Below are positions 26,796-36,244 of a DNA stretch of 64,000 nucleotides, piece by piece. Under the pieces are notes generated by a model, which did not search any database, had not been told where the DNA came from, and saw only the letters and a program-made list of their open reading frames with translations. The position numbers and the translations under genes are program-made. Each line of letters starts with the position of its first letter. The stretch's first letter is position 1. Source of the stretch: VAZQ01 sp963816745 (GTDB lineage: Bacteria > Pseudomonadota > Alphaproteobacteria > Rhizobiales > Xanthobacteraceae); the NCBI GenBank assembly GCA_963816745.1, contig CAWFLQ010000004.1:310001-374000 (forward strand), written 5' to 3'.

Positions 26796-27773
26796 ATGCC
26801 GATGGATCGTCCGTCGTTTGCCGCGCATGGCTGCGCAGTGCTGGGCTTCTTTCTCGCCGCTGCGCCGCAGGCTGCGGCACAGCAATATCCCGCGCAGCCG
26901 ATCACGATCGTCGTCGCCGCAGCCGCGGGCGGATTTGCCGACGGCGTCGCCCGCACCATCGGCGACAAGCTCAAGGAGAAGCTCGGGCAGAACGTCGTGA
27001 TCGAGAACAAGGGCGGCGCCGGCGGCAATCTCGGCGCGCGGCAGGTCGTGCAATCCAAGCCCGACGGCTACACCGTGCTCGTGTCCACCACCTCGATGGC
27101 GATCAACGGCACGCTGTACAAGAACATGGGCTACGCGACCGCGGATATCAGGGCCGTCGCGATCGTCGGCACGGCACCCGAGACGATCGTCGTCCATCCC
27201 GGCAATCCGGCAAAAAATCTCGCCGAGCTCATCGCCGCCGCCAAGGGCAAGCCCATCGAATTCGGGAGCGCGGGCGTGGGCAGCGGCTCGCATATCGCGG
27301 CGGAATATCTCTTCAAGGTTCTTGCCAAGACGCAGGCCGTGCACGTGCCGTTCCCGGGCGGCGCGCCCGCCATCACCGCGGTGCTGGGCAACCACATCGG
27401 CGCGCTGGCCGCGACCGTGTCGCCGCTCATCACGCACATCAATGCCGGCGCGCTCCGGGGCCTCGGAATCGCGAGCGAGAAGCGGTTTGCGGTCGTGCCC
27501 GATGTTCCGACCTACGCCGAGAACGGATTCCCGAATTTCCATGCCGCGTCATGGGTCGGGTTCTTCGTGCCGGCGAAAACGGACGATGCGGTCGTGAGCA
27601 AGCTCAATGCCGCGATCAACGAATCCCTCGATGATGCCGGCGTCCAGGAGCGGCTGCGGAAATTCGGTCTCGAGCCGATGCGCGGCAACCTTGCGCAGAC
27701 CACCGGATTCTTCAGGAGCGAGGTCAACCACTGGGGCAAGATGGTCAAGGCCCTCGACCTGTCGATCAATTGA
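26796..27773 (+). CDS. TctC/Bug-family periplasmic solute-binding protein
   Basis: A signal peptide (MPMDRPSFAAHGCAVLGFFL..., cut after AAAQ) is followed by QYPAQPITIVVAAAAGGFAD, VIENKGGAGGNLGARQVVQSKPDGYT, HVPFPGGAPAITAVLGNHIG and a TYAENGFPNFHAASWVGFFVPA block, all Bug hallmarks. Length is 325 residues. The start ATG is placed by GGGAGGATTTTCG. Another Bug gene follows 197 bases later on the same strand, but each has its own ribosome site and a sizeable spacer. No TctA/TctB genes are visible. Confidence 0.93.
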   Translation: MPMDRPSFAAHGCAVLGFFLAAAPQAAAQQYPAQPITIVVAAAAGGFADGVARTIGDKLKEKLGQNVVIENKGGAGGNLGARQVVQSKPDGYTVLVSTTSMAINGTLYKNMGYATADIRAVAIVGTAPETIVVHPGNPAKNLAELIAAAKGKPIEFGSAGVGSGSHIAAEYLFKVLAKTQAVHVPFPGGAPAITAVLGNHIGALAATVSPLITHINAGALRGLGIASEKRFAVVPDVPTYAENGFPNFHAASWVGFFVPAKTDDAVVSKLNAAINESLDDAGVQERLRKFGLEPMRGNLAQTTGFFRSEVNHWGKMVKALDLSIN

Positions 27774-27970
27774 GCGGCAAGTTTCGAGCGCCTCGCCCAC
27801 TGTCCTCGCTGCGGTTCGTGGAGTGGCTGCGACAAACGTATCCATCCTGCCGCCACGCAGCGGCGGCGCAAGTCTGCTAACCTCCTCGATTGCACGGCTC
27901 GGCAAGGCGCGCGTCCACGCGAACCGACGCGCCGACGAACATCATCGCGACAGCCAGGGAGGAACCACGC

Positions 27971-28934
27971 ATGAAAAAGTTGCTTCTCATTCTCGTGGCC
28001 GCCGCCGCGGCATTGTTCAGCCCGGCGCTCCGCGCCGACAACTATCCGAGCAAGCCGATCACCCTCATTGCCGCGTTCGGACCCGGCAGCGCCAGCGACA
28101 CGATTTGCCGCGTGATTGCCCAGCCGCTCAGCATCGCGCTCAAGGAGACCGTCATCGTCGAAAATCGCCCGGGTGCGAACGGAGCGCTGGCCGCGCTGTA
28201 CGTCGCGCGCGCGGCGCCCGACGGCTACACGCTGCTGTTGGCGACCAACTCCCCGCTTTCGGCCGTCCCGTTCCTGATGAAGAACGTGAGCTACGATGCG
28301 GTGAAGGACTTCACGCCAGTGACGCGGGTGGGAAGCTTCACGCTGATGCTGGTGATCAATCCGAGCGTGCCGGCCAAGACCGTCAAGGAGCTGATCGAAT
28401 ACGCCAAGGATAATCCCGGCAAGCTGTCGTTCGCCAGCGCCAATACCTCCGGCATCGTCGCCGGCGAGACGCTCAAGCATTGGGCCGAAATCGACATGCT
28501 GCACGTGCCCTACAAGAGCTCGCCGCCGGCCATCCAGGACGTGCTCGCCGGCCGGGTGTCGATGATGTTCACCGATCTCACGACCGGGCTGCCGCACGTC
28601 AAATCCGGGGCGCTGCGCGCGCTCGCGGTGACGCGCCTCAACCGCAGTTCGCTGTTCCCGGAGCTGCCGACGCTGGACGAGGCCGGGGTGACCGGCTTCG
28701 ACATGGATTCGTGGGCCGGCATCGTCGCGCCGGCGCATACGCCGCCGGCGATCGTGACGCAGCTCAACACGGAGCTGCGCAAGATCATCGACAGCGCGGA
28801 CATCAAGTCGAAGCTCGGCAATGTGGGCTTCGAGGCATTCTCGAGCTCGCCCAAGGAGATTCGAGGACTTCGTCGGGGTCCAGCTCGGCAAGTGGGGCAA
28901 GATGGTCAAGGACGCGCGCATCCAGCCGGAGTAG
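27971..28934 (+). CDS. TctC/Bug-family periplasmic solute-binding protein, one frameshift near the 3' end
   Basis: The signal peptide MKKLLLILVAAAAALFSPALRA precedes DNYPSKPITLIAAFGPGSAS, IVENRPGANGALAALYVARAAPDGYTLLLAT and FPELPTLDEAGVTGFDMDSWAGI. The reading frame is lost at CCCAAGGAGATTCGAGG: dropping one base near 28859 gives EFEDFVGVQLGKWGKMVKDA and a stop at 28932-28934, the normal family ending. The ATG follows GGGAGG. Repaired length is about 320 residues. The stop lies 19 bases from the convergent DTW gene. Confidence 0.9.
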
Positions 28935-28953
28935 GCCGGAGTCGGCGCCTCGA

Positions 28954-29652
28954 TCATCGCCGACGTCTTGGCCCCGAAACCGGCCGCAGCTCCCGATAGC
29001 GCGCCAGCAACCGCTCGAAGCTCGCGACCAGCGCGGTCTCGATCTCCGGCTTGCGCTCGAGCCGCGCCAGCAGCATGGCCGCCGCCTCGATCGTCGAAAG
29101 CCCGTCGCTGCGCGGCTCGCGCCGCAGCTTGCCGTAGCGCGACGGGCGCTTGGGCCCGAGCACCACGCGCTTGCACTTGAGCATCCAGCCGTTGCGCCAC
29201 CACAGCGCCTTGGCCTGGCTCCAGGTGCCGTCGAGCAGGATGATGCCTTCGATCTCGCGCAACGCCGCCTCCTGGCGGTCGACCGCGTTGCCGTTCTTGT
29301 TCACGACCACGATGTCGCGATCGGGCAGGACGGCCGCGGCCTTGACCGAGCCGAGATAGAGGATCGCCCAGCGCTGCGGATCGGCCGGGCGGCCGAGAAT
29401 CTTGGTGAGGCTCGGCCAGGACAGGCCGATCTTGATGAGCGCATCCTTGAAATGCAGCGCTGCGAGCCGGGCGGTGCCGAGCTCGCGATCCTGCTCCTGC
29501 GGATGCTGCAGGATGAGCAGCGATATCTTGTTGTCGATCCGCGCGATGCCTTCGCACACGCACAGCGCCGGCGGCTTGCGGCAGTGCGGGCATTCGGCGT
29601 TCGGATCGCCCAGGGGCGCTGGCGGCGCCCCGGCGGCGGGCTGGTCGGTCAT
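28954..29652 (-). CDS. DTW-domain protein, probable tRNA-uridine aminocarboxypropyltransferase
   Basis: DTW enzymes transfer the 3-amino-3-carboxypropyl group of SAM to tRNA uridine (acp3U). The 232-residue protein has N-terminal zinc-type Cys pairs (CPHCRKPPALCVC), then LLILQHPQEQDRELGTARL, the PSLTKILG segment, and the signature region as LLDGTWSQAKALWW. The usual DTW appears as GTW preceded by Asp. The C-terminal half ends in an Arg-rich tail. It is convergent with the Bug-type gene at 27971. Its catalytic residues look intact. Confidence 0.9.
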   Translation of the reverse strand: MTDQPAAGAPPAPLGDPNAECPHCRKPPALCVCEGIARIDNKISLLILQHPQEQDRELGTARLAALHFKDALIKIGLSWPSLTKILGRPADPQRWAILYLGSVKAAAVLPDRDIVVVNKNGNAVDRQEAALREIEGIILLDGTWSQAKALWWRNGWMLKCKRVVLGPKRPSRYGKLRREPRSDGLSTIEAAAMLLARLERKPEIETALVASFERLLARYRELRPVSGPRRRR

Positions 29653-29735
29653 CGCGGCGTTTTACGCCCGGCCGCGAGGGGCGACAATGCGGTGCTTCGC
29701 GCGCGGAGCGAAGCCCGCCGGTCGGCGCACGGTCG

Positions 29736-30227
29736 CTACTTTACCGTCACGTTGACGCGCACGACGGAGGTTTCGCCGCGGGCCGTTTCATCGGCGCCGA
29801 CGGATTTGCCCCGCATCGAGAATGTAAATGAATCTTTGCCCCGAAAGTCGCCATCCGACTGGTAGACCACACCAGTGCGGCCGCGCTGCATCACCGTTCC
29901 ATGCTTTGGCGCATCGACGACGTTGAATTCCTCGACCGAAGCAATGGAGAGGCCGCTGGCGATCTGGCACCGCGTGCGGCGGCTCACCGTCATGTTCGCC
30001 TCGGCATCCTGTCCGAGCACGACCGAAATCGGCTGAGCCTCACATTCGGGCGCGCTCAGCAAGGAGTCAACGGACGGCGTGCCCCTGATGGTGCCGAACG
30101 CGTAGGCCGCAAGGCCGACCAGCACAAAGCCCGCGGCGACGCCGCCGACCACTGCCCCATAACCGTGCAACCTGTCGGGAACGACACGACCTTCGGTCGT
30201 CACCCCCGCATCAAAAGGCTTGTCCAT
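29736..30227 (-). CDS. Single-pass membrane protein with periplasmic Ig-like domain, paralogue 2
   Basis: The 163-residue protein has the same architecture as 25124-25606: a short cytosolic segment, the helix GAVVGGVAAGFVLVGLAAYA, then a domain with CEAQPISVVLGQDAEANMTV, PKHGTVMQRGRTGVVYQSDG and DFRGKDSFTFSMRGKS. Identity over the exported part is high. The two conserved Cys (ECEAQP and RTRCQI) are shared by both and could form a disulfide. The ATG follows a G-rich ribosome site. It is divergent from lemA at 30504. Confidence 0.82.
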   Translation of the reverse strand: MDKPFDAGVTTEGRVVPDRLHGYGAVVGGVAAGFVLVGLAAYAFGTIRGTPSVDSLLSAPECEAQPISVVLGQDAEANMTVSRRTRCQIASGLSIASVEEFNVVDAPKHGTVMQRGRTGVVYQSDGDFRGKDSFTFSMRGKSVGADETARGETSVVRVNVTVK

Positions 30228-30357
30228 CGGTGCCCCCCAAGACAGACGAATTCTTCGTTGCTGCGCGCACCGGCAGGCCAGCCGGCGTACGCGCAGGTAC
30301 AAATACTGAGGGACCGGTAATTGCCGCTTAAAATGTCTGCTTAAAATTCGTTCAGCA

Positions 30358-30384
30358 AGAATCGTGCTTAAATTTCGCTGAATC
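30358..30384 (-). promoter_or_regulatory. Conserved upstream box shared by the two Ig-like genes (copy 2)
   Basis: Counterpart of 25747-25773, with 20 of 27 bases identical and nearly the same distance to the start codon (131 versus 141 bases). The surroundings are AT-rich with repeated TTAAA tracts, unlike neighbouring spacers. Confidence 0.5.
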
Positions 30385-30503
30385 GAGGCTGCCCGCCTGT
30401 TCAGGCAGCGCCTCGGGGCCGGATAGGTCCCCGGCATGGATCAAATTCCGCTAGACTGACGTTATCACGACCGTACGCCGACCAGCCCGGAGGAGGAGCC
30501 GTC

Positions 30504-31103
30504 ATGGCCAGATTTGTCCCGCGCGTTCGCGCCGTCGTCGCCGTCGTCCTGCTGGGCCTTTCGGTCTCGGCCTGCGGCTACAACACGATTCCGACCCTCG
30601 AGGAGCAGGCCAAGGCGAAATGGGGGGACGTGCAGAACAACTATCAGCGCCGCGCCGACCTGATTCCGAACCTGGTCGCGACGGTGCAGGGCTACGCCAA
30701 GCAGGAGCGGGAGGTGCTCACCGCGGTGATCGAGGCGCGCGCCAAGGCGACCCAGGTGCGGGTCGACGCTTCTCAGCTGACCGATCCGGAGAAGCTCAAG
30801 CAATTCCAGGACGCGCAGAACCAGCTCTCCGGCGCGCTCGGCCGGCTGATCGCGGTCAGCGAGAACTATCCCGACCTCAAGTCGAACCAGAACTTCCTGG
30901 CGCTGCAGTCGCAGCTCGAAGGCACCGAGAACCGCATCGCGGTCGCGCGGCGCGACTACATCGAGGCGGTGCGGGCCTACAACACCGAGCTCAAGACCTT
31001 CCCCGGCGTGCTGTGGGCCTCGACCTTCTTCCGCGCCAACAAGCCGATGGCGGAGTTCACCGCGGTCGAGGGTTCGCAGACGCCGCCGCAAGTGAAGTTC
31101 TGA
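30504..31103 (+). CDS. LemA family lipoprotein
   Basis: A lipoprotein signal (LLGLSVSACGYNTIPT, lipobox Ser-Ala-Cys, Cys near residue 24) is followed by the helical LemA domain: WGDVQNNYQRRADLIPNLVATVQGYAKQE, IEARAKATQ, a QNQLSGALGRLIAVSENYPDLKS block and FLALQSQLEGTENRIAVARRDYI. The C-terminus ends with the typical FFRANKPMAEF. The length of 199 residues is normal. The ATG has GGAGGAGG upstream. It is followed by two TPM-domain genes, a well-known combination for envelope-associated proteins of poorly defined function. Confidence 0.95.
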   Translation: MARFVPRVRAVVAVVLLGLSVSACGYNTIPTLEEQAKAKWGDVQNNYQRRADLIPNLVATVQGYAKQEREVLTAVIEARAKATQVRVDASQLTDPEKLKQFQDAQNQLSGALGRLIAVSENYPDLKSNQNFLALQSQLEGTENRIAVARRDYIEAVRAYNTELKTFPGVLWASTFFRANKPMAEFTAVEGSQTPPQVKF

Positions 31104-31164
31104 CGCGCCCCGCCCCGTATGGAAGGTGGGCACCGGGAGCCGCGGATTCCGGCTCGTGACTTCG

Positions 31165-31390
31165 CGCCCTCTCCACCGATCTCGGGTTTACCCGAGATCG
31201 GCATCTTGAAGTGGCCGAAGTCGGATAAATCCGACTTCGGATGCGGGAGAGGGCTCAATGGTGACGCAACGCATCGTGATGGGTGAGGGGGCTTCTGCAC
31301 CGTGATGCACCTCATGCGAAGCGACCCCCTCACCCTTTCTACTGCGTTGGAGAACCGAGCTGCCCTCTCCCGCGAGGGGAGAGGGCGCAA
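31165..31390. repeat. REP-like composite inverted repeat within the lemA-TPM operon
   Basis: GCGCCCTCTCC at the left is mirrored by a GAGAGGGCGC-type arm near 31380, with GGGTGAGGGGGC/CCCCCTCACCC inside. It contains two short perfect hairpins, CGATCTCGGGTTTACCCGAG... (31178-31201) and AAGTCGGATAAATCCGACTT, that recur at 8117 and 34663. Confidence 0.7.
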
Positions 31391-31412
31391 TAGCCGCAGT
31401 CGAACTCGTGGC

Positions 31413-32177
31413 ATGCACAGCGCACTGGCCATCTTGGTGGCCTTGCTATGCGCTGTCGTCACCGCCATCGCGCTGACGTTTCCGGCGCTCACGGGCCGCA
31501 TCGTCGACCAGGCCAATATCATTCCGGCCGACACGCGCGCCGCGCTCGAGCCCAAGCTCGCCGATCTCGAGGAGAAGTCCGGCATCCAGCTCGTGGTCGC
31601 GACCGTCTCCTCGCTCGAAGGGCAGGATATCGAGCCCTATGCCAACGAGCTGTTCCGCAGCTGGAAGCTCGGCGAGAAGGCGAAGAACAACGGCGTGCTG
31701 CTGCTGGTCGCGCCGAACGAGCGGCGCGTGCGCATCGAGGTCGGCTACGGGCTCGAGGGCACGCTCACCGACGCGCTGTCGAAGATCATCATCGCCAACG
31801 CGATCACGCCGCGCTTCAAGACCGGCGACTTCGGCGGCGGCATCACGCGCGGCGTCGACGACATCATCACGGTGCTCACCACCGACGCCTCGGAGTGGCA
31901 GAAGCGCCCGTCGCTGCGGCTCGACCATCGTGCGGACCCGGATCCGGCGGGCTGGGTTTTCCCAGCGGGGCTGTTCATCTTCCTCCTCCTGTTCCTCGTC
32001 TGGCCGGGCTTCCGCTGGTTCGTCCTGAACGTGTTGATGAGCATTCTCGCCAGCTCGGGCGGCTCGCGCGGCGGCGGATATTCCGGCGGCGGCTTCTCGG
32101 GCGGATATTCGGGCGGCGGGGGCTTCTCCGGAGGGGGCGGCTCGTCGGGCGGCGGCGGCGCTTCGGGGAGCTGGTGA
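31413..32177 (+). CDS. TPM-domain membrane protein (YgcG-like) with glycine-serine-rich tail
   Basis: Signal/anchor segment MHSALAILVALLCAVVTAIA, then a TPM domain (TGRIVDQANIIPADTRAALE, KSGIQLVVATVSSLEGQDIE, KNNGVLLLVAPNERRVRIEVGYGLEG, ITPRFKTGDFGGGITRGV). A second membrane helix follows (VFPAGLFIFLLLFLVWPGF), and the protein ends in a low-complexity Gly/Ser/Tyr tail ending GASGSW. This is the standard layout of the family, 254 residues. An in-frame ATG at 31302 lies in repeat sequence and is rejected. The stop overlaps the next start (TGATG). Confidence 0.93.
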   Translation: MHSALAILVALLCAVVTAIALTFPALTGRIVDQANIIPADTRAALEPKLADLEEKSGIQLVVATVSSLEGQDIEPYANELFRSWKLGEKAKNNGVLLLVAPNERRVRIEVGYGLEGTLTDALSKIIIANAITPRFKTGDFGGGITRGVDDIITVLTTDASEWQKRPSLRLDHRADPDPAGWVFPAGLFIFLLLFLVWPGFRWFVLNVLMSILASSGGSRGGGYSGGGFSGGYSGGGGFSGGGGSSGGGGASGSW

Positions 32178-32788
32178 TGGTCATCTCGGAAGCAGATCGC
32201 GAACGCATATCGACGGCGATCCGCGCCGCCGAGACGAAAACCTCGGGCGAGATCGTCTGCGTGTTGGCGCAGACGTCCTCCGACGCCACGGGCTTGCCGA
32301 TCCTGATCGCCGCGGTGGCCGCGCTGGCGCTGCCCTGGCTGCTGGTGGCGTTCACGGCGATGACGGTCTACCGGATCCTGTCGCTGCAGGTCATCGTATT
32401 CCTCGTGCTCATGGCGATTCTCTGCCTGCCGCGGATGCGGGTCGCGCTGATGCCGCGCCGGGCGCGCCGCGCGGTCGCGCACCGCGTGGCCAGGGAGCAG
32501 TTCATCAGCCGCGGCATTGCGCGAACCAAGGATCGTTCCGGCATTCTGATCTTCGTCTCGCTGGCGGAGCGCTATGCCCGCATCATCGCCGACGAGGGAA
32601 TTGCCGCGCGCGTGCGGCAATCGCAATGGCAGGCGGCGGTCGATGCGCTGATCGCGCATATGCGCGACGGCCACATCGCCGAGGGCTTCATCACCGCCAT
32701 CGACCTCTGCGGAGCCGAGCTCGCGAAACATTTCCCGCGCACCGAGGCGGACCGCGAGGAGCTGCCGGACCGGATCTATGTGATCTGA
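32177..32788 (+). CDS. TPM-domain membrane protein, second of the operon
   Basis: The 203-residue protein starts with a short TPM-type segment (DRERISTAIRAAETKTSGEIVCVLAQTSSDA) and two membrane helices (LPILIAAVAALALPWLLVAF and ILSLQVIVFLVLMAILCLP). The rest of the domain follows (VAREQFISRGIARTKDRSGILIFVSLAERYARIIADEGIAARV). It is translationally coupled to the preceding gene through TGATG. LemA with two TPM proteins is a conserved trio; a phosphatase activity has been shown for plant TPM proteins only, so the biochemical role is left open. Confidence 0.93.
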   Translation: MVISEADRERISTAIRAAETKTSGEIVCVLAQTSSDATGLPILIAAVAALALPWLLVAFTAMTVYRILSLQVIVFLVLMAILCLPRMRVALMPRRARRAVAHRVAREQFISRGIARTKDRSGILIFVSLAERYARIIADEGIAARVRQSQWQAAVDALIAHMRDGHIAEGFITAIDLCGAELAKHFPRTEADREELPDRIYVI

Positions 32789-32948
32789 AGCGCCGGCACG
32801 CCCGGACATGGCTGAACGGCTGTGAACGCATTGCGCGGCCGTTGCCGCCGGTGCATCATGATCAATTCAATGGCGCATGTTCTTATCGGCGAACCGGTTC
32901 CCACTTCGCCGGAACATGCGCGGTCGCAACCCCACCGGAGCGGCTCCC

Positions 32949-34716
32949 ATGCACGACATCGTTATTCGCGGCGGTACCATCATCGATGGCACCGGCAATG
33001 CAGCTTTTACCGGCGACGTGGCGATCGCGGACGGGCGCATCGCCGCGGTCGGCGGCAAGCAGGGACCGGCGCGCCGCGAGATCGACGCCGCGGGGCTCAT
33101 GGTGACGCCGGGCTGGGTCAACGTGCATACGCACTATGACGGGCAGGCGATGTGGGATCCGCTGCTGGCGCCGTCCTGCTGGCATGGCGTCACCACCGTC
33201 ATGTTCGGCAATTGCGGCGTGGGCTTCGCGCCGGTGAAGAAGCATCACCGCGACGCGCTGATGGATCTGATGGAGGGCGTCGAGGAGATTCCCAACCCGG
33301 TGCTGGCCGCCGGCCTGACCTGGGAGTGGGAGAGCTTCCCCGATTTCATGGATGCGCTGGAGCGCAGGCCGCGCGCGATCGACATCTGCGCGCAGGCCGC
33401 GCATCTGCCGATGCGCGTCTACGTGATGGGCGACCGCGCGATCGCCCGCGAGCCGGCGACGCCCGACGACATCGCGGAAATGCGCAAGCTGACGATCGAG
33501 GCGCTGCGCGCCGGCGCGTTCGGCTTCACCACCTCGCGCACGGATTCGCACAAGACGCCGGACTGGCGACATGGTGCCGTCGCGCGATGCGGACGCCGAT
33601 GAGCTCGTCGGCATCGGCTCGGCGCTGGGCGCGGTCGGCGCCGGCGCCTTCGGCATGAACAGCGACTTCGACGACGAAGCCTATGAGCTCGCCTGGATGA
33701 CGCGGCTCGCCAAGGAAACCAACCGCCCGGTCTGGTTCCTGCTCACCGACCGCTACGAGGATCCGCAGCGCTGGCGGCGGCTGATGAAGGCCACGCACGA
33801 GGCGCGCGCGCAGGGCCTGCCGCTGACCGCGCAGATCGCGGGCCGGCCGATCGGCGTGATGATGGGCATCGGCACCGCGCTCAATCCGTTTACCGTGCGG
33901 CCGAGCTACAAGGAGCTCGAGAGCCTGCCGATCGAAGAACAACGCAAGCGTCTGCGCGATCCCGAGCTGCGGCGAAAAATCCTCGCCGAGAAACCGTCGG
34001 AAGCCGAGGTCGAGAAGCTCGCGCAATTCCGCCAGGCCATCACCCGGCGCTGGGACAAGTTCTTCGTCATGGGCAACCCGCCGGACTACGAGCCGGGCCC
34101 GGAGAAGAGCGTCGCCGCGATCTCGGCCCGCGAGGGCCGGCCGCCCGACGAGGTGGCCTACGACTACATCATAGAGGAGGGCCAGTACCTCTACTTCCCG
34201 GTGGTGAACTATGTCACCGGCGATCACGGGCCGATCCACGAGATGATGAATGACCCGGCCTGCCTGCTCGGGCTGAGCGACGGCGGCGCGCACTGCACCT
34301 CCATCGTGGACTCCGGCCTGCCGAGCTACATGCTCGCCCATTGGGGCCGCGACCGGCACCGCGGGCCGAAGCTGCCGCTGGAGTTTCTGGTCAAGCGCCA
34401 GACCAGCGAGACCGCCGACTTCTTCGGGCTCACCGACCGCGGCCGGTTGGCGCCGGGGCTGCGGGCCGACGTGAACCTGATCGATTTTCCCCGCCTGCGC
34501 CTGCACCGGCCCGAGATCGTGCACGACATGCCGGCCGGCGGCCGCCGTTTCATCCAGCGCGTCGACGGCTACGAGGCGACGCTGGTCGCTGGCATGCCGA
34601 TTTTCGAGCGCGGCGAGCACACCGGCGCGCTGCCCGGCCGGCTGGTCCGCGCCGGCAGCACACCCGATCTCGGGTTTACCCGAGATCGGGCAATGTTAGA
34701 TGCGCAAGTCGGCTAA
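32949..34716 (+). CDS. N-acyl-D-amino-acid deacylase family amidohydrolase, one frameshift
   Basis: Metal-dependent hydrolase of the D-aminoacylase/AmiH-3 group: RGGTIIDGTGNAAFTGDVAI, the first metal motif WVNVHTHYDGQAMWDP, FGNCGVGFAP, a LTAQIAGRPIG block, and LLGLSDGGAHCTSIVDSG with the catalytic Asp. The frame is lost at GCCGGACTGGCGACATGG. Removing one T near 33564 restores TPDGDMVPSRDAD and a protein of about 588 residues, normal for the family. The last 15 or so residues (PDLGFTRDRAMLDAQVG) are encoded by hairpin repeat sequence. The ATG follows GGAGCGGCTCCC. Confidence 0.9.
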
Positions 34717-34728
34717 AGCCGACTTGCG
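34663..34728. repeat. Two adjacent perfect hairpins at the 3' end of the deacylase gene
   Basis: CCCGATCTCGGGTTTACCCG... (34663-34690) and GCAAGTCGGCTAAAGCCGAC... (34704-34728) are perfect inverted repeats. They overlap the stop of the deacylase and may act as a terminator. The same two modules occur inside larger repeats at 8117 and 31178-31238. Confidence 0.7.
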
Positions 34729-34754
34729 TGCGCAACAGGCGGCGTAGCTCGCCG

Positions 34755-35012
34755 CTACGCTGCGATCCGCTTCCTGCCGAAGAGGCGCCGCCACCACGAG
34801 CGCTTGCGCCGCTCGGCATCGTCGCGATGTTGCCGGAGACTGTCTCCGGCCCGTCGGACCAGGGCGGCCATATCCAGCTCGAGAATGAGGCTGGCCGGAT
34901 CGAGCGCCGCGCGACGCCGCGCCGCGGCCTTGTCGCGCGCCCCACGTGTCATTCGCCGCACGCTCATGCGCTGGCCACCGATGTTGAACGATGGCGTCAT
35001 GTTCCGACACAA
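34755..35012 (-). CDS. Small basic hypothetical protein
   Basis: An 85-codon frame, Arg/Ala-rich, with a plausible short amphipathic middle (LDPASLILELDMAALVRRAGDSLRQ) and a cationic tail (RSWWRRLFGRKRIAA). No domain is recognised. An in-frame ATG at residue 16 is an alternative start. No strong ribosome site is seen, so it could be a chance frame in GC-rich DNA. Confidence 0.4.
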   Translation of the reverse strand: MCRNMTPSFNIGGQRMSVRRMTRGARDKAAARRRAALDPASLILELDMAALVRRAGDSLRQHRDDAERRKRSWWRRLFGRKRIAA

Positions 35013-35211
35013 TCATTACTGAATCCTTGGGTACCGACTTTCCGGCATCGACGCGCGTTTCCACGCGCCGCTGTTAAGGATACTGCTGATTATTTTCCGG
35101 CGATGCATCGCCGCCGGTACCGGGCCTTTAACGTGCAATTTAGCCGGCGTCGATGAGCTTGGGACAAGGCGCGCGGGGTGCGCGCGGAGGTATTCGGCGG
35201 AGGGGATCGCC

Positions 35212-35433
35212 ATGCCACACGAAGACACGGATCGACGTCGGCTGAAGCGGGCGCGCGCGCTGCTCGAGATGTTCGAGGAGGATTGCGGACGACAGGCCGC
35301 CACGGTCGAGGAATTGCGCGACTGGATGGGCGCGCAATACACCGATCAGCTCCAGGTCAGGATGAACCGTCGCCTGCACGGCATCGACGCCGGCATGGAG
35401 CGCGACAAGAGAAAAGGCCTGGTTCTGGCGTGA
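35212..35433 (+). CDS. Small hypothetical protein, 73 residues
   Basis: The ATG is preceded by GGAGGGGATCGCC, a good ribosome site. The product is highly charged and mostly helical (DRRRLKRARALLEMFEEDCG, TVEELRDWMGAQY). No known domain. The AT-rich 200-base spacer upstream could hold its promoter. Convergent with the GcrA-family gene. Confidence 0.6.
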   Translation: MPHEDTDRRRLKRARALLEMFEEDCGRQAATVEELRDWMGAQYTDQLQVRMNRRLHGIDAGMERDKRKGLVLA

Positions 35434-35461
35434 CTGTAGGGTGGGTTGGCCCTGCAGCGCG

Positions 35462-35980
35462 CTACGCTACGCGAATCCGCGCAACGCGCGGCCGGCCGGG
35501 GCGCCGATACGCCATGCGCGCGTGGCCCGGGCAATAGGGCAGTCCCTGCACCGGCTCGTTGCCGCAGAAGCAGAAGTCCGGGGCGCCGGGCGTGCTGATC
35601 GGCCAGCGGCATTGCGCCTGGCCGAGCTCGAGCAGCGTGCAGCCGCACCCGTTGAAGATCGGGACCTCTTCGACGTGCTCCGATGCCGGGAACGCCTCCG
35701 CCAACATTTCGTGCTGGGTGGAGATGCTCACGCGCGAGCGCCTCGGGCGCCAGTTTTTCGGAGACTTCGCCCGTGCGAGCCTCGCCGCGCGCCTTTGCTC
35801 CACCTGCGCGGTGGCCAATTCCCGGGGCCGCGTCAGGCCGAGGCGATGCATCTTGCCGATGACGGCGTTGCGGGTCACGCCGATCTCGCCGGCAATCTGG
35901 CTGCATGTCAGCCCGGCATGAAAGTGGCGCGTCATCTGCTCGATGAGCTCGGAACTCCAGGTCGCACGTTTCACGGACAT
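35462..35980 (-). CDS. GcrA-family cell-cycle regulator
   Basis: GcrA proteins are alphaproteobacterial transcription factors that act with sigma70 at promoters carrying methylated GANTC sites. The 172-residue protein starts with the DNA-binding helix-turn-helix (ATWSSELIEQMTRHFHAGLTCSQIA, then VTRNAVIGKMHRLGL). It ends in the Cys-rich RNA-polymerase-interacting region (GQAQCRWPIS, FCFCGNEPVQGLPYCPGHARMAY). The middle is a variable linker. The start ATG follows AGGGGCG. It might be the housekeeping GcrA or a paralogue; no cell-cycle neighbours are present. Confidence 0.9.
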   Translation of the reverse strand: MSVKRATWSSELIEQMTRHFHAGLTCSQIAGEIGVTRNAVIGKMHRLGLTRPRELATAQVEQRRAARLARAKSPKNWRPRRSRVSISTQHEMLAEAFPASEHVEEVPIFNGCGCTLLELGQAQCRWPISTPGAPDFCFCGNEPVQGLPYCPGHARMAYRRPGRPRVARIRVA

Positions 35981-36244
35981 GTTGACGCCCCTGCGGTGTG
36001 AGTAAGGCTCAGCCCGTTGGCCGGCGGCCTGGTGAATGAGCGCACGGGGCGGGGGCGTGTGCCTGGCACACGTCCTCGTTTGATGGCGAGGCCGGCGAGC
36101 CGCGCGCACCATCGGGCAGATCCGCAGATTCCGGGCCTGGATTGCCTCCGTGCCGTCCGGTCCGCGCCACCACCAAGGCCGCATTTTCCTTGCGGCGCGG
36201 ACGAATCAACGCTCTCACGATTCGATTCGCTAAACAAGAGTTAT

